From: Telmatospirillum sp. J64-1
GTDB lineage: Bacteria; Pseudomonadota; Alphaproteobacteria; Rhodospirillales; Magnetospirillaceae
Length of the DNA: 64,000 bases
Direction: 5' to 3'
Assembly (NCBI RefSeq): GCF_006980715.1
Contig: NZ_SBHN01000001.1
Location: 62,001 to 126,000 of the forward strand
The position numbers were made by a program, and so were the translations under genes. Shown here one piece after another: positions 45,430 to 55,212 of the stretch (its first letter is position 1; every line of letters starts with the position of its first letter). The notes beneath the pieces were generated by a model. That model was not told where the DNA came from. It made no database searches and saw nothing but the letters and a program-made list of their open reading frames with translations.

Positions 45430-45439
45430 TTATCGATAA
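45430..45439. promoter_or_regulatory. ATCGAT-type palindrome before the meta-cleavage operon
   Basis: TTATCGATAA inside a longer perfect TTTTATCGATAAAA (45428-45441), between the GntR gene and the dehydrogenase gene. The same core occurs at 50874-50883 and 56131-56140, and the 12-base string TTCATTTTATCG here recurs, inverted, at 56116-56127. Confidence 0.6.
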
Positions 45440-45547
45440 AAACTCTTTCCCTCGAAATGGGGCGGCGCTACCGTTATGCGCGAAAAGGGAGAGCCGGTCG
45501 AACGGCCGGTCTGCATAACGCTGTCCGAGAGGAAGGGTGCAGAGGAA

Positions 45548-47053
45548 ATGAACAAGACAGTGGGAATAGAGAAAGGGCGCCTGGACTCGGCCCGCCGTGA
45601 TGCGCTGCATTTCATCGACGGCGCGTTCACGACGGGGAGCACGGGGCGGAGCTGGCAGAACCGCAGCCCGATCGACAACAGCGTGATCGGGCTGGTGCAC
45701 GAGGCGGGCGAGGCCGAGGTCGATGCCGCCGTGACGGCGGCGCGGCGGGCGCTGACGGGCGAGTGGGGGCGGATGAGCGTGGAGGCGCGCTGCACCCTGC
45801 TGGGCGCGGTGGCCGATGAGATCAACCGCCGCTTCGACGAGTTCCTCGCCGCCGAATGCCTCGATACCGGCAAGCCGGTCAGCCTGGCCAGCCATATCGA
45901 CATCCCGCGCGGCGCGGCGAACTTCAAGATGTTCACCGACGTCATCAAGACCGTCTCGACCGAATTCTTCCCCACCCCCACCCCCGACGGCACCGGCGCG
46001 ATCAACTACGCCTTGCGCAAGCCCAAGGGCGTGATCGGCGTGATCAGCCCGTGGAACCTGCCGCTTCTGCTGATGACCTGGAAGGTCGGCCCGGCCCTGG
46101 CCTGCGGCAATACCGTGGTGGTCAAGCCGTCGGAGGAGACGCCGCTGACCACTACCCTGCTGGGCGAGGTGATGAACGCGGTGGGGATGCCCAAGGGCGT
46201 GTTCAACGTCGTCCACGGCTTCGGCCCCAATTCGGCCGGCGAGTTCCTGACCCGCCACAAGGGCGTGGACGCCATCACCTTCACCGGCGAGACCCGCACC
46301 GGCGAGGCGATCATGAAGGCCGCTGCCGACGGCGTGCGCCCGGTCTCCTTCGAGCTGGGCGGCAAGAACGCCGCCATCGTCTTTGCCGATGCCGATCTCG
46401 ACAAGGCCATCGAGGGCACCATGCGCTCGGCCTTCGCCAATTGCGGCCAGGTCTGCTTAGGGACTGAGCGGGTCTATGTCCAGCGCCCGGTCTTCGAGGA
46501 CTTCGTCGCCCGCCTCAAGGCCGGGGCGGAGGGCTTGAAGCTCGGCCATCCCGAGGACAAGGGCGTCACTCTCGGCCCGCTGGTCAGCCAGGAGCATCGC
46601 GACAAGGTGCTGTCCTATTACCGCAAGGCGGTCGAGGAAGGCGCCATTGTGGTGACCGGCGGCGGCATCCCCGAGATGCCCGCCCATTTGGCCGAGGGCG
46701 CCTGGGTGCAGCCGACCATCTGGACCGGCCTGCCCGAAACGGCTGCGGTGGTGCGCGAGGAGATCTTCGGCCCCTGCTGCCATATCCAGCCCTTCGACAC
46801 CGAGGAAGAGGCGATTCATCTCGCCAACGACACCCCTTACGGCCTGGCCTGCGCGGTCTGGACCGAGAATTTGTCGCGCGCCCATCGCGTCGCTGCGCGC
46901 ATGGAGGTGGGGCTGTGCTGGGTCAATTCCTGGTTCCTGCGCGACCTGCGCACGCCCTTCGGCGGCTCGAAGGCTTCCGGTATCGGCCGCGAGGGCGGGC
47001 TCCACTCGCTGGAGTTCTACACCGAGCTGTCCAACGTCTGCATCAAGCTGTGA
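45548..47053 (+). CDS. dmpC: 2-Hydroxymuconic semialdehyde dehydrogenase
   Basis: 501-residue aldehyde dehydrogenase. Asn170 (SPWNLP), Glu269 (SFELGGKN) and nucleophile Cys303 (NCGQVCLG) are intact; FLRDLRTPFGGSKASGIGREGG near the end is typical of the DmpC/XylG/AmnC group. It oxidises 2-hydroxymuconate semialdehyde to 4-oxalocrotonate (2-hydroxymuconate). The ATG at 45548 follows GAGGA. First gene of a C-E-F-G-H-I ordered operon. Confidence 0.93.
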   Translation: MNKTVGIEKGRLDSARRDALHFIDGAFTTGSTGRSWQNRSPIDNSVIGLVHEAGEAEVDAAVTAARRALTGEWGRMSVEARCTLLGAVADEINRRFDEFLAAECLDTGKPVSLASHIDIPRGAANFKMFTDVIKTVSTEFFPTPTPDGTGAINYALRKPKGVIGVISPWNLPLLLMTWKVGPALACGNTVVVKPSEETPLTTTLLGEVMNAVGMPKGVFNVVHGFGPNSAGEFLTRHKGVDAITFTGETRTGEAIMKAAADGVRPVSFELGGKNAAIVFADADLDKAIEGTMRSAFANCGQVCLGTERVYVQRPVFEDFVARLKAGAEGLKLGHPEDKGVTLGPLVSQEHRDKVLSYYRKAVEEGAIVVTGGGIPEMPAHLAEGAWVQPTIWTGLPETAAVVREEIFGPCCHIQPFDTEEEAIHLANDTPYGLACAVWTENLSRAHRVAARMEVGLCWVNSWFLRDLRTPFGGSKASGIGREGGLHSLEFYTELSNVCIKL

Positions 47054-47062
47054 GGCCGTCCC

Positions 47063-47851
47063 ATGTCTGAAGCGAATATCCAAGAAGCCGCCGACCGGCT
47101 GTGGCAGGCCGCGCAAAGCGGCCAGCCTTGCGCCCCGGTGCGCGACCTGATCGAGGGCGGCGACATCCAGGCCGCCTATGCGATCCAGGAGATCAACACC
47201 AGGCGAGGCCTGGAGGCCGGGCGGCGGCTGGTCGGGCGCAAGATCGGCCTGACCAGCAAGGCGGTGCAGGCCCAGCTCGGCGTCGACCAGCCCGATTACG
47301 GCATGCTGTTCGCCGACATGGCGGTGGCCGAGGGCGAGGACATTGCCTTGTCCTCGGTCAGCCAGCCCAAGGTCGAGGCGGAAATCGCCTTCATCCTGGG
47401 GAGCGATCTGGATGACGAGCGCGTCACGCCCACCGATGTGATGAATGCCGTGGATTATGCCGTCGCCGCCATCGAGGTGGTGGGCTCGCGCGTGGCCAAT
47501 TGGGACATCCGCATCTTTGACACCATCGCCGACAACGCCTCCTCGGGTCTTTACGTGCTGGGCAGCGAGCCGAAGCGCCTGGGCGAATTCGACCCGCGCC
47601 TGTGCGGCATGGTGATGGAGCGCAAGGGCGAGCCGGTCTCGGTCGGTGCCGGGGCGGCCTGCCTGGGCAATCCCCTGACGGCGGCGTGGTGGCTGGCCCG
47701 GGTGATGGCCAAGGCCGGACGCCCGCTCAGGAAGGGCGACACCATCTTGAGCGGCGCCTTGGGGCCGATGGTCGCGGCGCAGCCGGGGGATGTCTTCGAG
47801 GCCCGCATCAACGGCCTGGGCGCGGTGCGCGCCTCGTTCGCAAAGGAGTGA
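47063..47851 (+). CDS. dmpE: 2-Hydroxypenta-2,4-dienoate hydratase
   Basis: 262 residues of the MhpD/DmpE hydratase-decarboxylase family. [35 protein letters not shown] and [11 protein letters not shown] are family motifs. It adds water to 2-oxopent-4-enoate, giving 4-hydroxy-2-oxovalerate. Assigned as hydratase rather than decarboxylase by its position between dmpC and dmpF and by likeness to MhpD. Nine bases from the gene before. Confidence 0.9.
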   Translation: MSEANIQEAADRLWQAAQSGQPCAPVRDLIEGGDIQAAYAIQEINTRRGLEAGRRLVGRKIGLTSKAVQAQLGVDQPDYGMLFADMAVAEGEDIALSSVSQPKVEAEIAFILGSDLDDERVTPTDVMNAVDYAVAAIEVVGSRVANWDIRIFDTIADNASSGLYVLGSEPKRLGEFDPRLCGMVMERKGEPVSVGAGAACLGNPLTAAWWLARVMAKAGRPLRKGDTILSGALGPMVAAQPGDVFEARINGLGAVRASFAKE

Positions 47852-47854
47852 TGC

Positions 47855-48799
47855 ATGAGCAGCAAGATCAAATGCGCGATCATCGGTTCGGGCAATATCG
47901 GCACCGATCTGATGATCAAGATCATGCGCACCTCGAAGAACCTGGAGATGGGCGCGATGGTCGGCATCGACCCCGCCTCCGACGGACTGGCGCGCGCCGC
48001 CCGGCTGGGCGTGGCGACCACCCATGAGGGCATCGAGGGCCTGACCCGCCTGCCGGATTACAAGGACATCCAGGTCGTCTTCGACGCCACCTCGGCCAAG
48101 GCCCACCTGACCAACGACGCCATCCTGCGCCGCGACGGCAAGAAGGTGATCGACCTGACGCCTGCGGCCGTCGGACCCTTCATCATCCCGGTGGTGAACC
48201 TCAAGGACAACCTGGACCAGCCCAACGTCAACATGGTCACCTGCGGCGGCCAGGCGACGATCCCCATCGTCCATGCCGTCCGGCGCGTCGCCAAAAGGCT
48301 GGTCTATGGCGAGATCGTCGCTTCGATCAGCTCGAAATCGGCCGGTCCCGGCACGCGCGCCAATATCGACGAATTCACCGAGACCACGTCCAAGGCCATC
48401 GAGACTGTCGGCGGGGCGGAAAAGGGCAAGGCGATCATCATCCTCAACCCCGCCGAGCCGCCGCTGATCATGCGCGACACCGTCTTCACCCTCTCGCAAG
48501 GTGCAAGCCCCGAAGAGATCGAGGCCTCGATCACCGAGATGGTTGCCGAGGTGCAGAAATACGTGCCCGGCTACCGCCTCAAGCAGAAGGTGCAGTTCGA
48601 GCATATCGGCGACAACGCCCCGGTCAACATCCCCGGCATCGGCGAGGTCTCGGGCTTAAAGACCTCGGTCTTCCTCGAGGTCGAGGGCGCGGCCCATTAC
48701 CTGCCGGCCTATGCCGGCAATCTCGACATCATGACCTCGGCCGCCCTGGTCACCGCCGACCGCTGGGCCGAAAGCAAGCTCAAGATGGAGGCCGCATAA
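47855..48799 (+). CDS. dmpF: Acetaldehyde dehydrogenase (acylating)
   Basis: 314 residues. NAD site GSGNIGTDL (11-19), catalytic Cys130 in [12 protein letters not shown], and [17 protein letters not shown] are as in DmpF/MhpF. It turns acetaldehyde from the aldolase into acetyl-CoA by channelling within the DmpFG complex. Three bases separate it from dmpE and one from dmpG. Confidence 0.95.
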   Translation: MSSKIKCAIIGSGNIGTDLMIKIMRTSKNLEMGAMVGIDPASDGLARAARLGVATTHEGIEGLTRLPDYKDIQVVFDATSAKAHLTNDAILRRDGKKVIDLTPAAVGPFIIPVVNLKDNLDQPNVNMVTCGGQATIPIVHAVRRVAKRLVYGEIVASISSKSAGPGTRANIDEFTETTSKAIETVGGAEKGKAIIILNPAEPPLIMRDTVFTLSQGASPEEIEASITEMVAEVQKYVPGYRLKQKVQFEHIGDNAPVNIPGIGEVSGLKTSVFLEVEGAAHYLPAYAGNLDIMTSAALVTADRWAESKLKMEAA

Positions 48800-48800
48800 C

Positions 48801-49841
48801 ATGGCCCGCAAGACCAAGGACAAGCTCTACATCCAGGACGTCACGCTGCGTGACGGGATGCATGCCATCCGCCATCAATACACCATCCCCCAGGTGCGCG
48901 AGATCGCCCGCGCCCTGCAAAAGGCCCGCGTGGATTCCATCGAGGTCGCCCATGGCGACGGGCTGCAGGGCTCGTCCTTCAATTACGGCTTCGGCAAGAC
49001 CACCGATCTCGCCTGGATCGAGGCCGTGGCCGGCGAGCTGACCGAGGCGGAAGTGGCGGTGCTGCTGCTGCCGGGCATCGGCACCGTCCATGATCTCAAG
49101 GAAGCCTATTCCGCCGGGGCGCGTTCCGTGCGCGTGGCCACCCATTGCACCGAGGCCGATGTCTCGCGCCAGCATATCGAGGCGGCGCGCGAGATGGGCA
49201 TGGACACCATCGGCTTTTTGATGATGAGCCACATGATCCCGGCCAAGGAACTGGTCGCCCAGGCCAAGCTGATGGAAAGCTATGGTGCCGAATGCGTCTA
49301 TGTCGTCGATTCCGCCGGCGCCCTGCTGCCCGACCAGGTGGCCGAGCGGGTGCGGGCCTTCCGCCAGGAGCTGAAGCCCGAAACCGAGATCGGCATCCAT
49401 GCCCATCACAACCTTTCCATGGGGGGCGCCAATTCGGTGGCCGCCGTCCAGGAAGGGGCGGTGCGGGTCGATGCCTCGCTGGCGGGCATGGGGGCGGGGG
49501 CGGGCAATGCGCCGCTGGAAGTCTGCATCGCTGTCTTCGAGCGCATGGGGATCGAGACCGGCTGTGATCTGCACACGCTGATGGATGCCGCCGACGATCT
49601 GGTGCGCCCGCTTCAGGACCGCCCGGTGCGCGTCGACCGCGAAAGCCTGTCGCTGGGCTTCGCCGGGGTCTATTCCAGCTTCCTGCGCCATGCCGAGAAT
49701 GCGTCGAAGACCTACGGCATCGATACCCGCCAGATCCTGGTGGAACTGGGCCGGCGCCGCATGGTCGGCGGCCAGGAGGACATGATCGTCGACGTGGCCC
49801 TGGATCTGGTGGCCCGGCAGAAGGAAGGAGCGGCACAATGA
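48801..49841 (+). CDS. dmpG: 4-Hydroxy-2-oxovalerate aldolase
   Basis: 346 residues of the HMGL-like TIM-barrel family. Arg17-Asp18 and His21 in VTLRDGMH and the metal pair in [15 protein letters not shown] match DmpG. It cleaves 4-hydroxy-2-oxovalerate to pyruvate and acetaldehyde and forms a complex with DmpF. Overlaps dmpH by 4 bases. Confidence 0.95.
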   Translation: MARKTKDKLYIQDVTLRDGMHAIRHQYTIPQVREIARALQKARVDSIEVAHGDGLQGSSFNYGFGKTTDLAWIEAVAGELTEAEVAVLLLPGIGTVHDLKEAYSAGARSVRVATHCTEADVSRQHIEAAREMGMDTIGFLMMSHMIPAKELVAQAKLMESYGAECVYVVDSAGALLPDQVAERVRAFRQELKPETEIGIHAHHNLSMGGANSVAAVQEGAVRVDASLAGMGAGAGNAPLEVCIAVFERMGIETGCDLHTLMDAADDLVRPLQDRPVRVDRESLSLGFAGVYSSFLRHAENASKTYGIDTRQILVELGRRRMVGGQEDMIVDVALDLVARQKEGAAQ

Positions 49842-50626
49842 GCACGATGGAGATCAAGCGCGACATGGCGAGCCTGGCCGCCGTCGTCGACGAGGCGGCG
49901 CGCACCGCCACCGCGATCCCGCAATTGACCGAGCGGGTGCCCGACCTCACCGTCGAGGACGGCTATGCCATCCAGGCGCTGTCCCTGGCCCGGCGCCTGG
50001 GCCGGGGCGAGCGGCGGATCGGCGTCAAGATGGGCCTGACCAGCCGCGCCAAGATGGCCCAGGTGGGTGTGGACGAGGTGATCTGGGGCCGCCTGACCGA
50101 TGCCATGCGCCTGGAAGAGGGCGGGGCGATGAGCCGGGCCAACTATGTCCATCCGCGCATCGAGCCCGAGATCGTCTTCCTGATGAAGAAGCCCCTCTCG
50201 GGCGAGGTCAGCCCGCTGGAGGCGCTGGCCGCCGTCGAGGCGATCGCGCCGGCGATGGAGGTGATCGACTCGCGCTACCAGAACTTCAAGTTCGCGCTGC
50301 CCGACGTGGTCGCCGACAATTCCTCCTCCTCGGGCTTCGTGCTGGGCAACTGGCACAAGCCCGACACCGCCATCGACAATCTCGGCATCATCCTCGAAGC
50401 CGACGGGCGGGCGGTGCAGGTGGGCTCGACGGCGGCCATCCTCGGCCATCCCCTGCGCTCGCTGGTCGCCGCCGCGCGCCTGGTCTCGCGCTGGGGCGAG
50501 CGTCTCAATCCCGGCGACATCGTGCTCGCCGGCGGGGCGACGGCCGCCCATGCCCTGGCACCGGGCATGCATGTCCGGGCCGTCTACCAGAATCTGGGCG
50601 CGGTGTCGCTCAACGTCACGGAGTAG
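49838..50626 (+). CDS. dmpH: 4-Oxalocrotonate decarboxylase
   Basis: 262 residues, same fold as the hydratase at 47063 but with the decarboxylase features [33 protein letters not shown] and [11 protein letters not shown]. It converts 2-oxohex-3-enedioate to 2-oxopent-4-enoate, usually complexed with the hydratase. Position before the tautomerase fits dmpH. Confidence 0.9.
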   Translation: MSTMEIKRDMASLAAVVDEAARTATAIPQLTERVPDLTVEDGYAIQALSLARRLGRGERRIGVKMGLTSRAKMAQVGVDEVIWGRLTDAMRLEEGGAMSRANYVHPRIEPEIVFLMKKPLSGEVSPLEALAAVEAIAPAMEVIDSRYQNFKFALPDVVADNSSSSGFVLGNWHKPDTAIDNLGIILEADGRAVQVGSTAAILGHPLRSLVAAARLVSRWGERLNPGDIVLAGGATAAHALAPGMHVRAVYQNLGAVSLNVTE

Positions 50627-50631
50627 CGATC

Positions 50632-50829
50632 ATGCCTGTCGTCGACATCACCCTGATCGAGGGGCGGACGCCCGAGAAGAAGCTGGCCCTGATCCGCAAG
50701 GTCACCGAGGCCGTGGTCGAAGCCATCGACGCGCCGCGCGACTCGGTCCGCGTCATCCTGCGCGAGGTGCCCGGCGAGCATTTCGCCGCAGGCGGAAACC
50801 CCAAGAAAATGCCTCCCGGCCTGGAATAG
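50632..50829 (+). CDS. dmpI: 4-Oxalocrotonate tautomerase
   Basis: 65 codons. After loss of Met, Pro1 is the catalytic base; Arg11, Arg39 and Phe50, the other active-site residues of 4-OT, are all at their canonical places. It ketonises 2-hydroxymuconate. Last gene of the lower-pathway operon. Confidence 0.93.
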   Translation: MPVVDITLIEGRTPEKKLALIRKVTEAVVEAIDAPRDSVRVILREVPGEHFAAGGNPKKMPPGLE

Positions 50830-50856
50830 TGGGAGACGGACAGGGATTTCCGTAAA

Positions 50857-50883
50857 ATCGATACATGGCATAATTATCGATAA
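50857..50883. promoter_or_regulatory. Two ATCGAT motifs before the dioxygenase/TRAP genes
   Basis: ATCGAT at 50857-50862 and the palindrome TTATCGATAA at 50874-50883, with hexamer centres 19 bases apart, in the 126-base gap after the tautomerase gene. AATTATCGAT here is identical to part of the site at 56129-56138. Suggests an internal regulated promoter. Confidence 0.55.
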
Positions 50884-50955
50884 AGTCTGTAGACTCCGAT
50901 CAAGGCCGGATATATCGTTTAAAAATAATAAAAAACGCTACAGGAGGAAAAGGTC

Positions 50956-51810
50956 ATGGCTGGCGGGATCGTCGCAAGTCTGGTTGCCCCTCATACCCCG
51001 CGCATCGGCGTCGAGGCCAATGTGCCGGAATTCCAGAAGGGCCTGGTAGCAGGGTTGCGCGAGATGGGGGAGCGGGTCAGGGCATTGCAGCCCGACCTCT
51101 TCATCCTGCATTCCTCGCATTGGGTCTGTACCTTCAACTGGTATGTCACGGCCCATGCCCTTCATGAGGGCGTCTGCATCGCCGACGAGGCGGTGGATCT
51201 GATCCCCGGCATTCCCTATCGCCGCAACGGCGACCCGATTTTCGCCCAGGCCCTGTGCGCGGCGATGAAGAAGGATGGCATTCCTGCAGCCATCAATGAC
51301 GTGCAGCCCTTCAAATGGGATTACGCCTCCTTCGTGCCGCTGCAATACATGGACCCGGACAGCACGGTTCCGGTCGTGCTGCTGCCTTCGGTCATTTGCT
51401 CCAGCCTCGAGGAGAACCGGCGGGTCGGTGAACTCGCCCATGCGGTGGCCGCAAGCCTGGGGCGGCGGGCGGTCTTCATCTCGAGCTGCGCCCTGTCCCA
51501 TGCGGTGCTGCGCGGCCCCGATCTATGGCCGACGCCCGAACGCATCGAGCTGGACCGCCGCTTCATCGAGCTGATGGTCCGGGGCGATGTGGCGGAGCTG
51601 ATCCGCTGGTCCCCCGATTACTGCCGCGCCGCCGTGGCCGAGATGGGCGGGCGCCCGCTGGCCGGAATGTTGGGCGCGGCCGGGGCCATGGCGGCCGCGC
51701 ACGGGCATTTGCAGGGCCGCCAATACGGCACCTATGCCCAGAGTTCCGGCAGCGGCAATGCCAGTCTTTGCCTGATGCCCCGGGCGGCGGAAGAGCGTTC
51801 CGCCCTCTAA
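50956..51810 (+). CDS. Class III extradiol dioxygenase (LigB superfamily) homologue
   Basis: 284 residues, similar in pattern to 2-aminophenol 1,6-dioxygenase beta and homoprotocatechuate 2,3-dioxygenase of the LigB type. His13 (APHTP) and His55 (SSHW) match two iron ligands and His182 (LSH) the acid-base residue. The third ligand, a Glu before the C-terminal Gly-rich turn, is not seen: residues 252-260 read L-Q-G-R-Q-Y-G-T-Y. So it may be inactive, use another ligand, or act as a partner subunit. AGGAGG lies before the ATG. Confidence 0.75.
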   Translation: MAGGIVASLVAPHTPRIGVEANVPEFQKGLVAGLREMGERVRALQPDLFILHSSHWVCTFNWYVTAHALHEGVCIADEAVDLIPGIPYRRNGDPIFAQALCAAMKKDGIPAAINDVQPFKWDYASFVPLQYMDPDSTVPVVLLPSVICSSLEENRRVGELAHAVAASLGRRAVFISSCALSHAVLRGPDLWPTPERIELDRRFIELMVRGDVAELIRWSPDYCRAAVAEMGGRPLAGMLGAAGAMAAAHGHLQGRQYGTYAQSSGSGNASLCLMPRAAEERSAL

Positions 51811-51841
51811 CATCCACGTTTCTCACGAAAAGGAGGCTGTC

Positions 51842-52234
51842 TTGGCCACCAAGGAAGAGTATGAAGAAATCTATAACGAACTGATCGGTTTCGTTCCGCC
51901 GCGTATCCAGCATCGCATCAACGTGGGTCTCGAATGCGATCCGCAATTGCTCGACATGGTCGAGAAGATCCGCGAACACGCGATGTATCCCACCAGCATG
52001 GATACCAAGACCGCCCAGATGATCCTGTTCGGCATTCTGCTTTCGCATGTGGCGCCGGCCTCGGAATATCACGGGCGCGCGGCCATGCGGGCGGGGGCGA
52101 CGAAGAAGGAACTGCACGACGTCGCCGGCCTGGCCTTCCTATTCCGGGGCCTGCCGGCCTTCAACTTGGCCGCCGAAATCCTGAACAAGATCTTCGACGA
52201 GAAGGATCCAAAGAAGGCCACGGAAGCCGCGTAA
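51842..52234 (+). CDS. Carboxymuconolactone-decarboxylase family small protein
   Basis: 130 residues, TTG start after a strong GGAGG. QMILFGILLSHVAPASEYHGRAAMRAGATKKELHDV keeps the CMD-family Glu and His and has no CxxC. It follows the LigB-type gene by 31 bases and precedes the TRAP genes. Role unknown; it may process or isomerise the ring-cleavage product. Confidence 0.8.
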   Translation: MATKEEYEEIYNELIGFVPPRIQHRINVGLECDPQLLDMVEKIREHAMYPTSMDTKTAQMILFGILLSHVAPASEYHGRAAMRAGATKKELHDVAGLAFLFRGLPAFNLAAEILNKIFDEKDPKKATEAA

Positions 52235-52342
52235 TCTGACATATGATCTGGCCGGGGCGGTGGAGGAATGATCCTGCGCTCCGGCGGGCTCCTTGTTCTT
52301 GCAAATGATAACAATGACGAAATCGTCGATCGGGAGGAGACT

Positions 52343-53374
52343 ATGAACAGGAACTGGTTCTCGAAATCCGTTGCCGCCCTGGCGGTGACCGCCGCCCTGT
52401 CCGTGGGCGGCACCGCCCAGGCCGCCGAATATACCTTGAAGTTCAGCCATTTCTGGCCAGCCACGTCGCCTCTGCATACCGATATCTTCCAGCGCTGGGC
52501 CGATACCATCGAGCAGGAATCGCAGGGGCGCATCAAGGTCCAGGTCTTTCCCGCCCAGACCCTGACCAGGGCGGCGGCCAGCTATGAAGGCGTGACCAAG
52601 CGCATCTCCGAAGTCGCCGCCACGGCGCAAGGCTATACCGCCAACCGCTTTCCTTTGTCGCAGGTGGTCGAACTGCCGGGCGTCAGCCAGAATGCCCTGC
52701 AGGGATCATGCATTCTCCAGACTCTCTATGACGAGGGCCTGATCCGCTCGGAATATGAAGACACGCATCCCCTGTTCATGTTCACCCATGGTCCGGGGCT
52801 GCTGCATACAAAGGGGATGGCCGTCCACAGCCCTGCCGATCTGGCAGGCAAGCGGCTGCGCCGTCCGACGGCGGTGGTCGGGATGCTGCTGGAGGAAGCC
52901 GGTGCCCAGCCGGTGGGCATGCCTGCGCCGGAAACCTATCCCTCGATCCAGCGCGGCGTCATCGATGGGCAAGTGATGCCCTGGGAAGGGAATTACGTCT
53001 TCCGCATCAACGAGCTGACCGAACATCACACCAAGGTCAATCTCTATACCCTGGCCTTCGTCGCCACCATGAACAAGGGCGTCTATGACGGGATGCCGGA
53101 AGACCTGAAGAAGGTGATCGACGACAATTCCGGCCAGAAATGGGCCCGGATCGCCGCCGAGGTCTTCGAGGACCTGGACAAGAAGGGCCTGGAGGACGCC
53201 GTCAGCCGCGGCCACCAGATCATCGAACTGACGGAGGACCAGCAGGCCCTTTGGCAGCCGGTGCTGGAACGCACCCGCCAGCGCTATGTCGAGGAACAGG
53301 AATCCGCAGGCCGTCCGGCGCGCCAGGTCTTCGAACGCGCCATGGCCCTGTCGTCCGGCGACTGCGCCCTGTAG
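52343..53374 (+). CDS. dctP: TRAP transporter substrate-binding protein
   Basis: 343 residues. Signal peptide ends near GTAQA-AEYTL. DctP features: FSHFWPATSPLHTDIFQRWADTIEQES, LAGKRLRRP (the Arg that grips the substrate carboxylate) and YPSIQRGVIDGQVMPWEG. GGGAGGAGA supports the ATG at 52343. It delivers an organic acid to the permease encoded next; ligand unknown, but the setting suggests an aromatic or ring-derived acid. Confidence 0.9.
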   Translation: MNRNWFSKSVAALAVTAALSVGGTAQAAEYTLKFSHFWPATSPLHTDIFQRWADTIEQESQGRIKVQVFPAQTLTRAAASYEGVTKRISEVAATAQGYTANRFPLSQVVELPGVSQNALQGSCILQTLYDEGLIRSEYEDTHPLFMFTHGPGLLHTKGMAVHSPADLAGKRLRRPTAVVGMLLEEAGAQPVGMPAPETYPSIQRGVIDGQVMPWEGNYVFRINELTEHHTKVNLYTLAFVATMNKGVYDGMPEDLKKVIDDNSGQKWARIAAEVFEDLDKKGLEDAVSRGHQIIELTEDQQALWQPVLERTRQRYVEEQESAGRPARQVFERAMALSSGDCAL

Positions 53375-53378
53375 CGCC

Positions 53379-53885
53379 ATGAAAATAGTGGTGGAGGCCG
53401 CTCATCTGGTCGCACGGATCATGCACTGGATCAGCGGCGCCATCCTCATCGCAATGATGGGGACGGTAGTCGCCGACATCCTTGTCCGGTCGCTGTTCGC
53501 GGCGACCGGCGGGGCGGTCAAACTCTTCTTTCCCGGTGCCGTCGAGCTGGTCAGCTACGGCCTGTTGCTGATGGTGCTGTTCGCGCTGCCTTATTCCGTG
53601 ACACGCGGCCAAGTGATCGTGGACATGTTCACCGAAGGCATGTCCCCGCGCCTGAAGAATGTCATCGACGGGGCCTATGTCCTGTGCTTCGGTCTGCTGG
53701 GGGCGATGATGTGCAGGCATTATCTGGTGGAATTCTCCAATGCCGGTTCCTTCAGCACCACCCAGGACCTGCATATCCCGATGACCGTCTTCTATGGCCT
53801 TGCCGCCCTAGCAACCGGCCTGTTGGCGCTGCGTGGGGTGCTCGGCGGGCTGCAGCAGGTCTTCCATGTGGAGGAAGTGCGATGA
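53379..53885 (+). CDS. dctQ: TRAP transporter small permease
   Basis: 168 residues with four hydrophobic helices (GAILIAMMGTVVADILVRSL, VELVSYGLLLMVLFALPYS, VLCFGLLGAMMCRHYLVEF, VFYGLAALATGLLAL), matching DctQ. Starts four bases after the dctP stop and overlaps dctM by 4 bases. Confidence 0.88.
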   Translation: MKIVVEAAHLVARIMHWISGAILIAMMGTVVADILVRSLFAATGGAVKLFFPGAVELVSYGLLLMVLFALPYSVTRGQVIVDMFTEGMSPRLKNVIDGAYVLCFGLLGAMMCRHYLVEFSNAGSFSTTQDLHIPMTVFYGLAALATGLLALRGVLGGLQQVFHVEEVR

Positions 53886-55168
53886 GCGGCGAGATCATCG
53901 GGCTTGTCTGCATCGCCGGGATGCTCGGCCTGATCGCCCTGCGCTGTCCCGTCGCCCTGGCGATGGCCGCGATGGGTTTCCTCGGCTTCGGCCTGATCGT
54001 CTCCTTCGAGCCCGCGATCTCGATCCTGGGCAGCGGTCCTTTCGAAGCCTTGAGCAATTACAGCTTCAGCCCTATTCCGCTGTTCATCCTGATGGGCGTC
54101 TTTGCGACTAAGGCGCGGATGTCGAGCGAGATGTTCTCGGCCGCAAGGACGTTATTCGGCGGCTGGCGCGGCGGCTCGGCCCTGGCCGCGGTGACCTCAT
54201 GCGGTCTGTTCTCGGCCATTTCCGGCTCGTCTTTGGCGACGGCGGCGAGTATGAGCCGGGTTGCCATGCCCGAAATGCTCAAGAACGGCTATTCGCCGCA
54301 ATTGGCCAGCGGCGCGCTGGCCGCCGGGGGCACATTGGGCATCATCATTCCGCCGAGCATCGCCCTGCTGCTTTACGCCCTGATCACCGAGCAATCGGTG
54401 GGCGACATGTTCATGGCCGGGCTAATTCCTGGCATTCTGGGTTTGGCCCTTTATTGCGCCGCGATTGCCGTGCAGGTCTGGCTGAAGCCCGACCTTGCCA
54501 GCCCGAGCGAGCCCACGAGCTGGGGACAGAAGATCCGGGGGCTGGCCGGGCTCGGCCCCTTCGCCGGGGTCTTCGCCTTCATCATCGGCGGCATCTATTG
54601 GGGCATCTTCACTCCAACCGAGGCGGCGGCGGTCGGGGCGGCGTTGACCATGGTGATCGCTTTTGCCCGCGGCATGAGTCTGCGCGACTTCTTCGCCTCG
54701 ATCGAAGAGACGATCTTCACCAGCGCCATGATCTTCTTCATGATCATCGGCGCGGAAATCTTCGGCTATTTCCTGTCCGTCTCGATGCTTTCGCAAAGTC
54801 TGGCGGGTTTTGTCGTGGATATGGGCCTGCCACCTTTCGCGGTTCTGCTGTCGGTTCTGCTGCTTTACGTGCTGCTGGGCTGCGTCATGGACGGCATGGC
54901 GATGATGCTGCTGACCGTGCCGATTGTCTATCCGCTGATCGTCCAGGCCGGCTTCGACCCCGTCTGGTTCGGCGTGGTGACCGTGATTGCCGTCGAAATG
55001 GGCCTGATCACGCCGCCGGTCGGGATGAATGTCTTCGTGCTCAAGGCAATGTCGCCGGAGATCAATATCCGCGACATGTTCCGTGGCGTCATGCCTTTCG
55101 TGATGTCGGACGTGCTGCGCCTCGGATTGCTGATCGGCTTCCCAAGCCTTGCGCTAGCCTTGATCTGA
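53882..55168 (+). CDS. dctM: TRAP transporter large permease
   Basis: 428 residues, about 12 helices. SGSSLATAASMSRVAMPEM, AAGGTLGIIIPPSIALLLYALITEQSVGDMF and GLITPPVGMNVFVLKA are DctM signatures. Sodium-driven uptake of the acid bound by DctP. A hairpin terminator follows. Confidence 0.95.
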   Translation: MSGEIIGLVCIAGMLGLIALRCPVALAMAAMGFLGFGLIVSFEPAISILGSGPFEALSNYSFSPIPLFILMGVFATKARMSSEMFSAARTLFGGWRGGSALAAVTSCGLFSAISGSSLATAASMSRVAMPEMLKNGYSPQLASGALAAGGTLGIIIPPSIALLLYALITEQSVGDMFMAGLIPGILGLALYCAAIAVQVWLKPDLASPSEPTSWGQKIRGLAGLGPFAGVFAFIIGGIYWGIFTPTEAAAVGAALTMVIAFARGMSLRDFFASIEETIFTSAMIFFMIIGAEIFGYFLSVSMLSQSLAGFVVDMGLPPFAVLLSVLLLYVLLGCVMDGMAMMLLTVPIVYPLIVQAGFDPVWFGVVTVIAVEMGLITPPVGMNVFVLKAMSPEINIRDMFRGVMPFVMSDVLRLGLLIGFPSLALALI

Positions 55169-55173
55169 AGGCA

Positions 55174-55208
55174 CGGAACAGGCAGGCGGATCTCGTCAGC
55201 CTGTTCCG
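55174..55208. terminator. Hairpin between dctM and the convergent araC gene
   Basis: Ten-base stem CGGAACAGGC/GCCTGTTCCG with a 15-base loop and CTTTCT after it. Likely ends both convergent transcripts. Confidence 0.65.
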
Positions 55209-55212
55209 CTTT

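Noticed and set aside
46457-48604. 715-codon antisense frame across dmpC-dmpF
   Set aside because: It spans three well-supported genes and has no recognisable domain.
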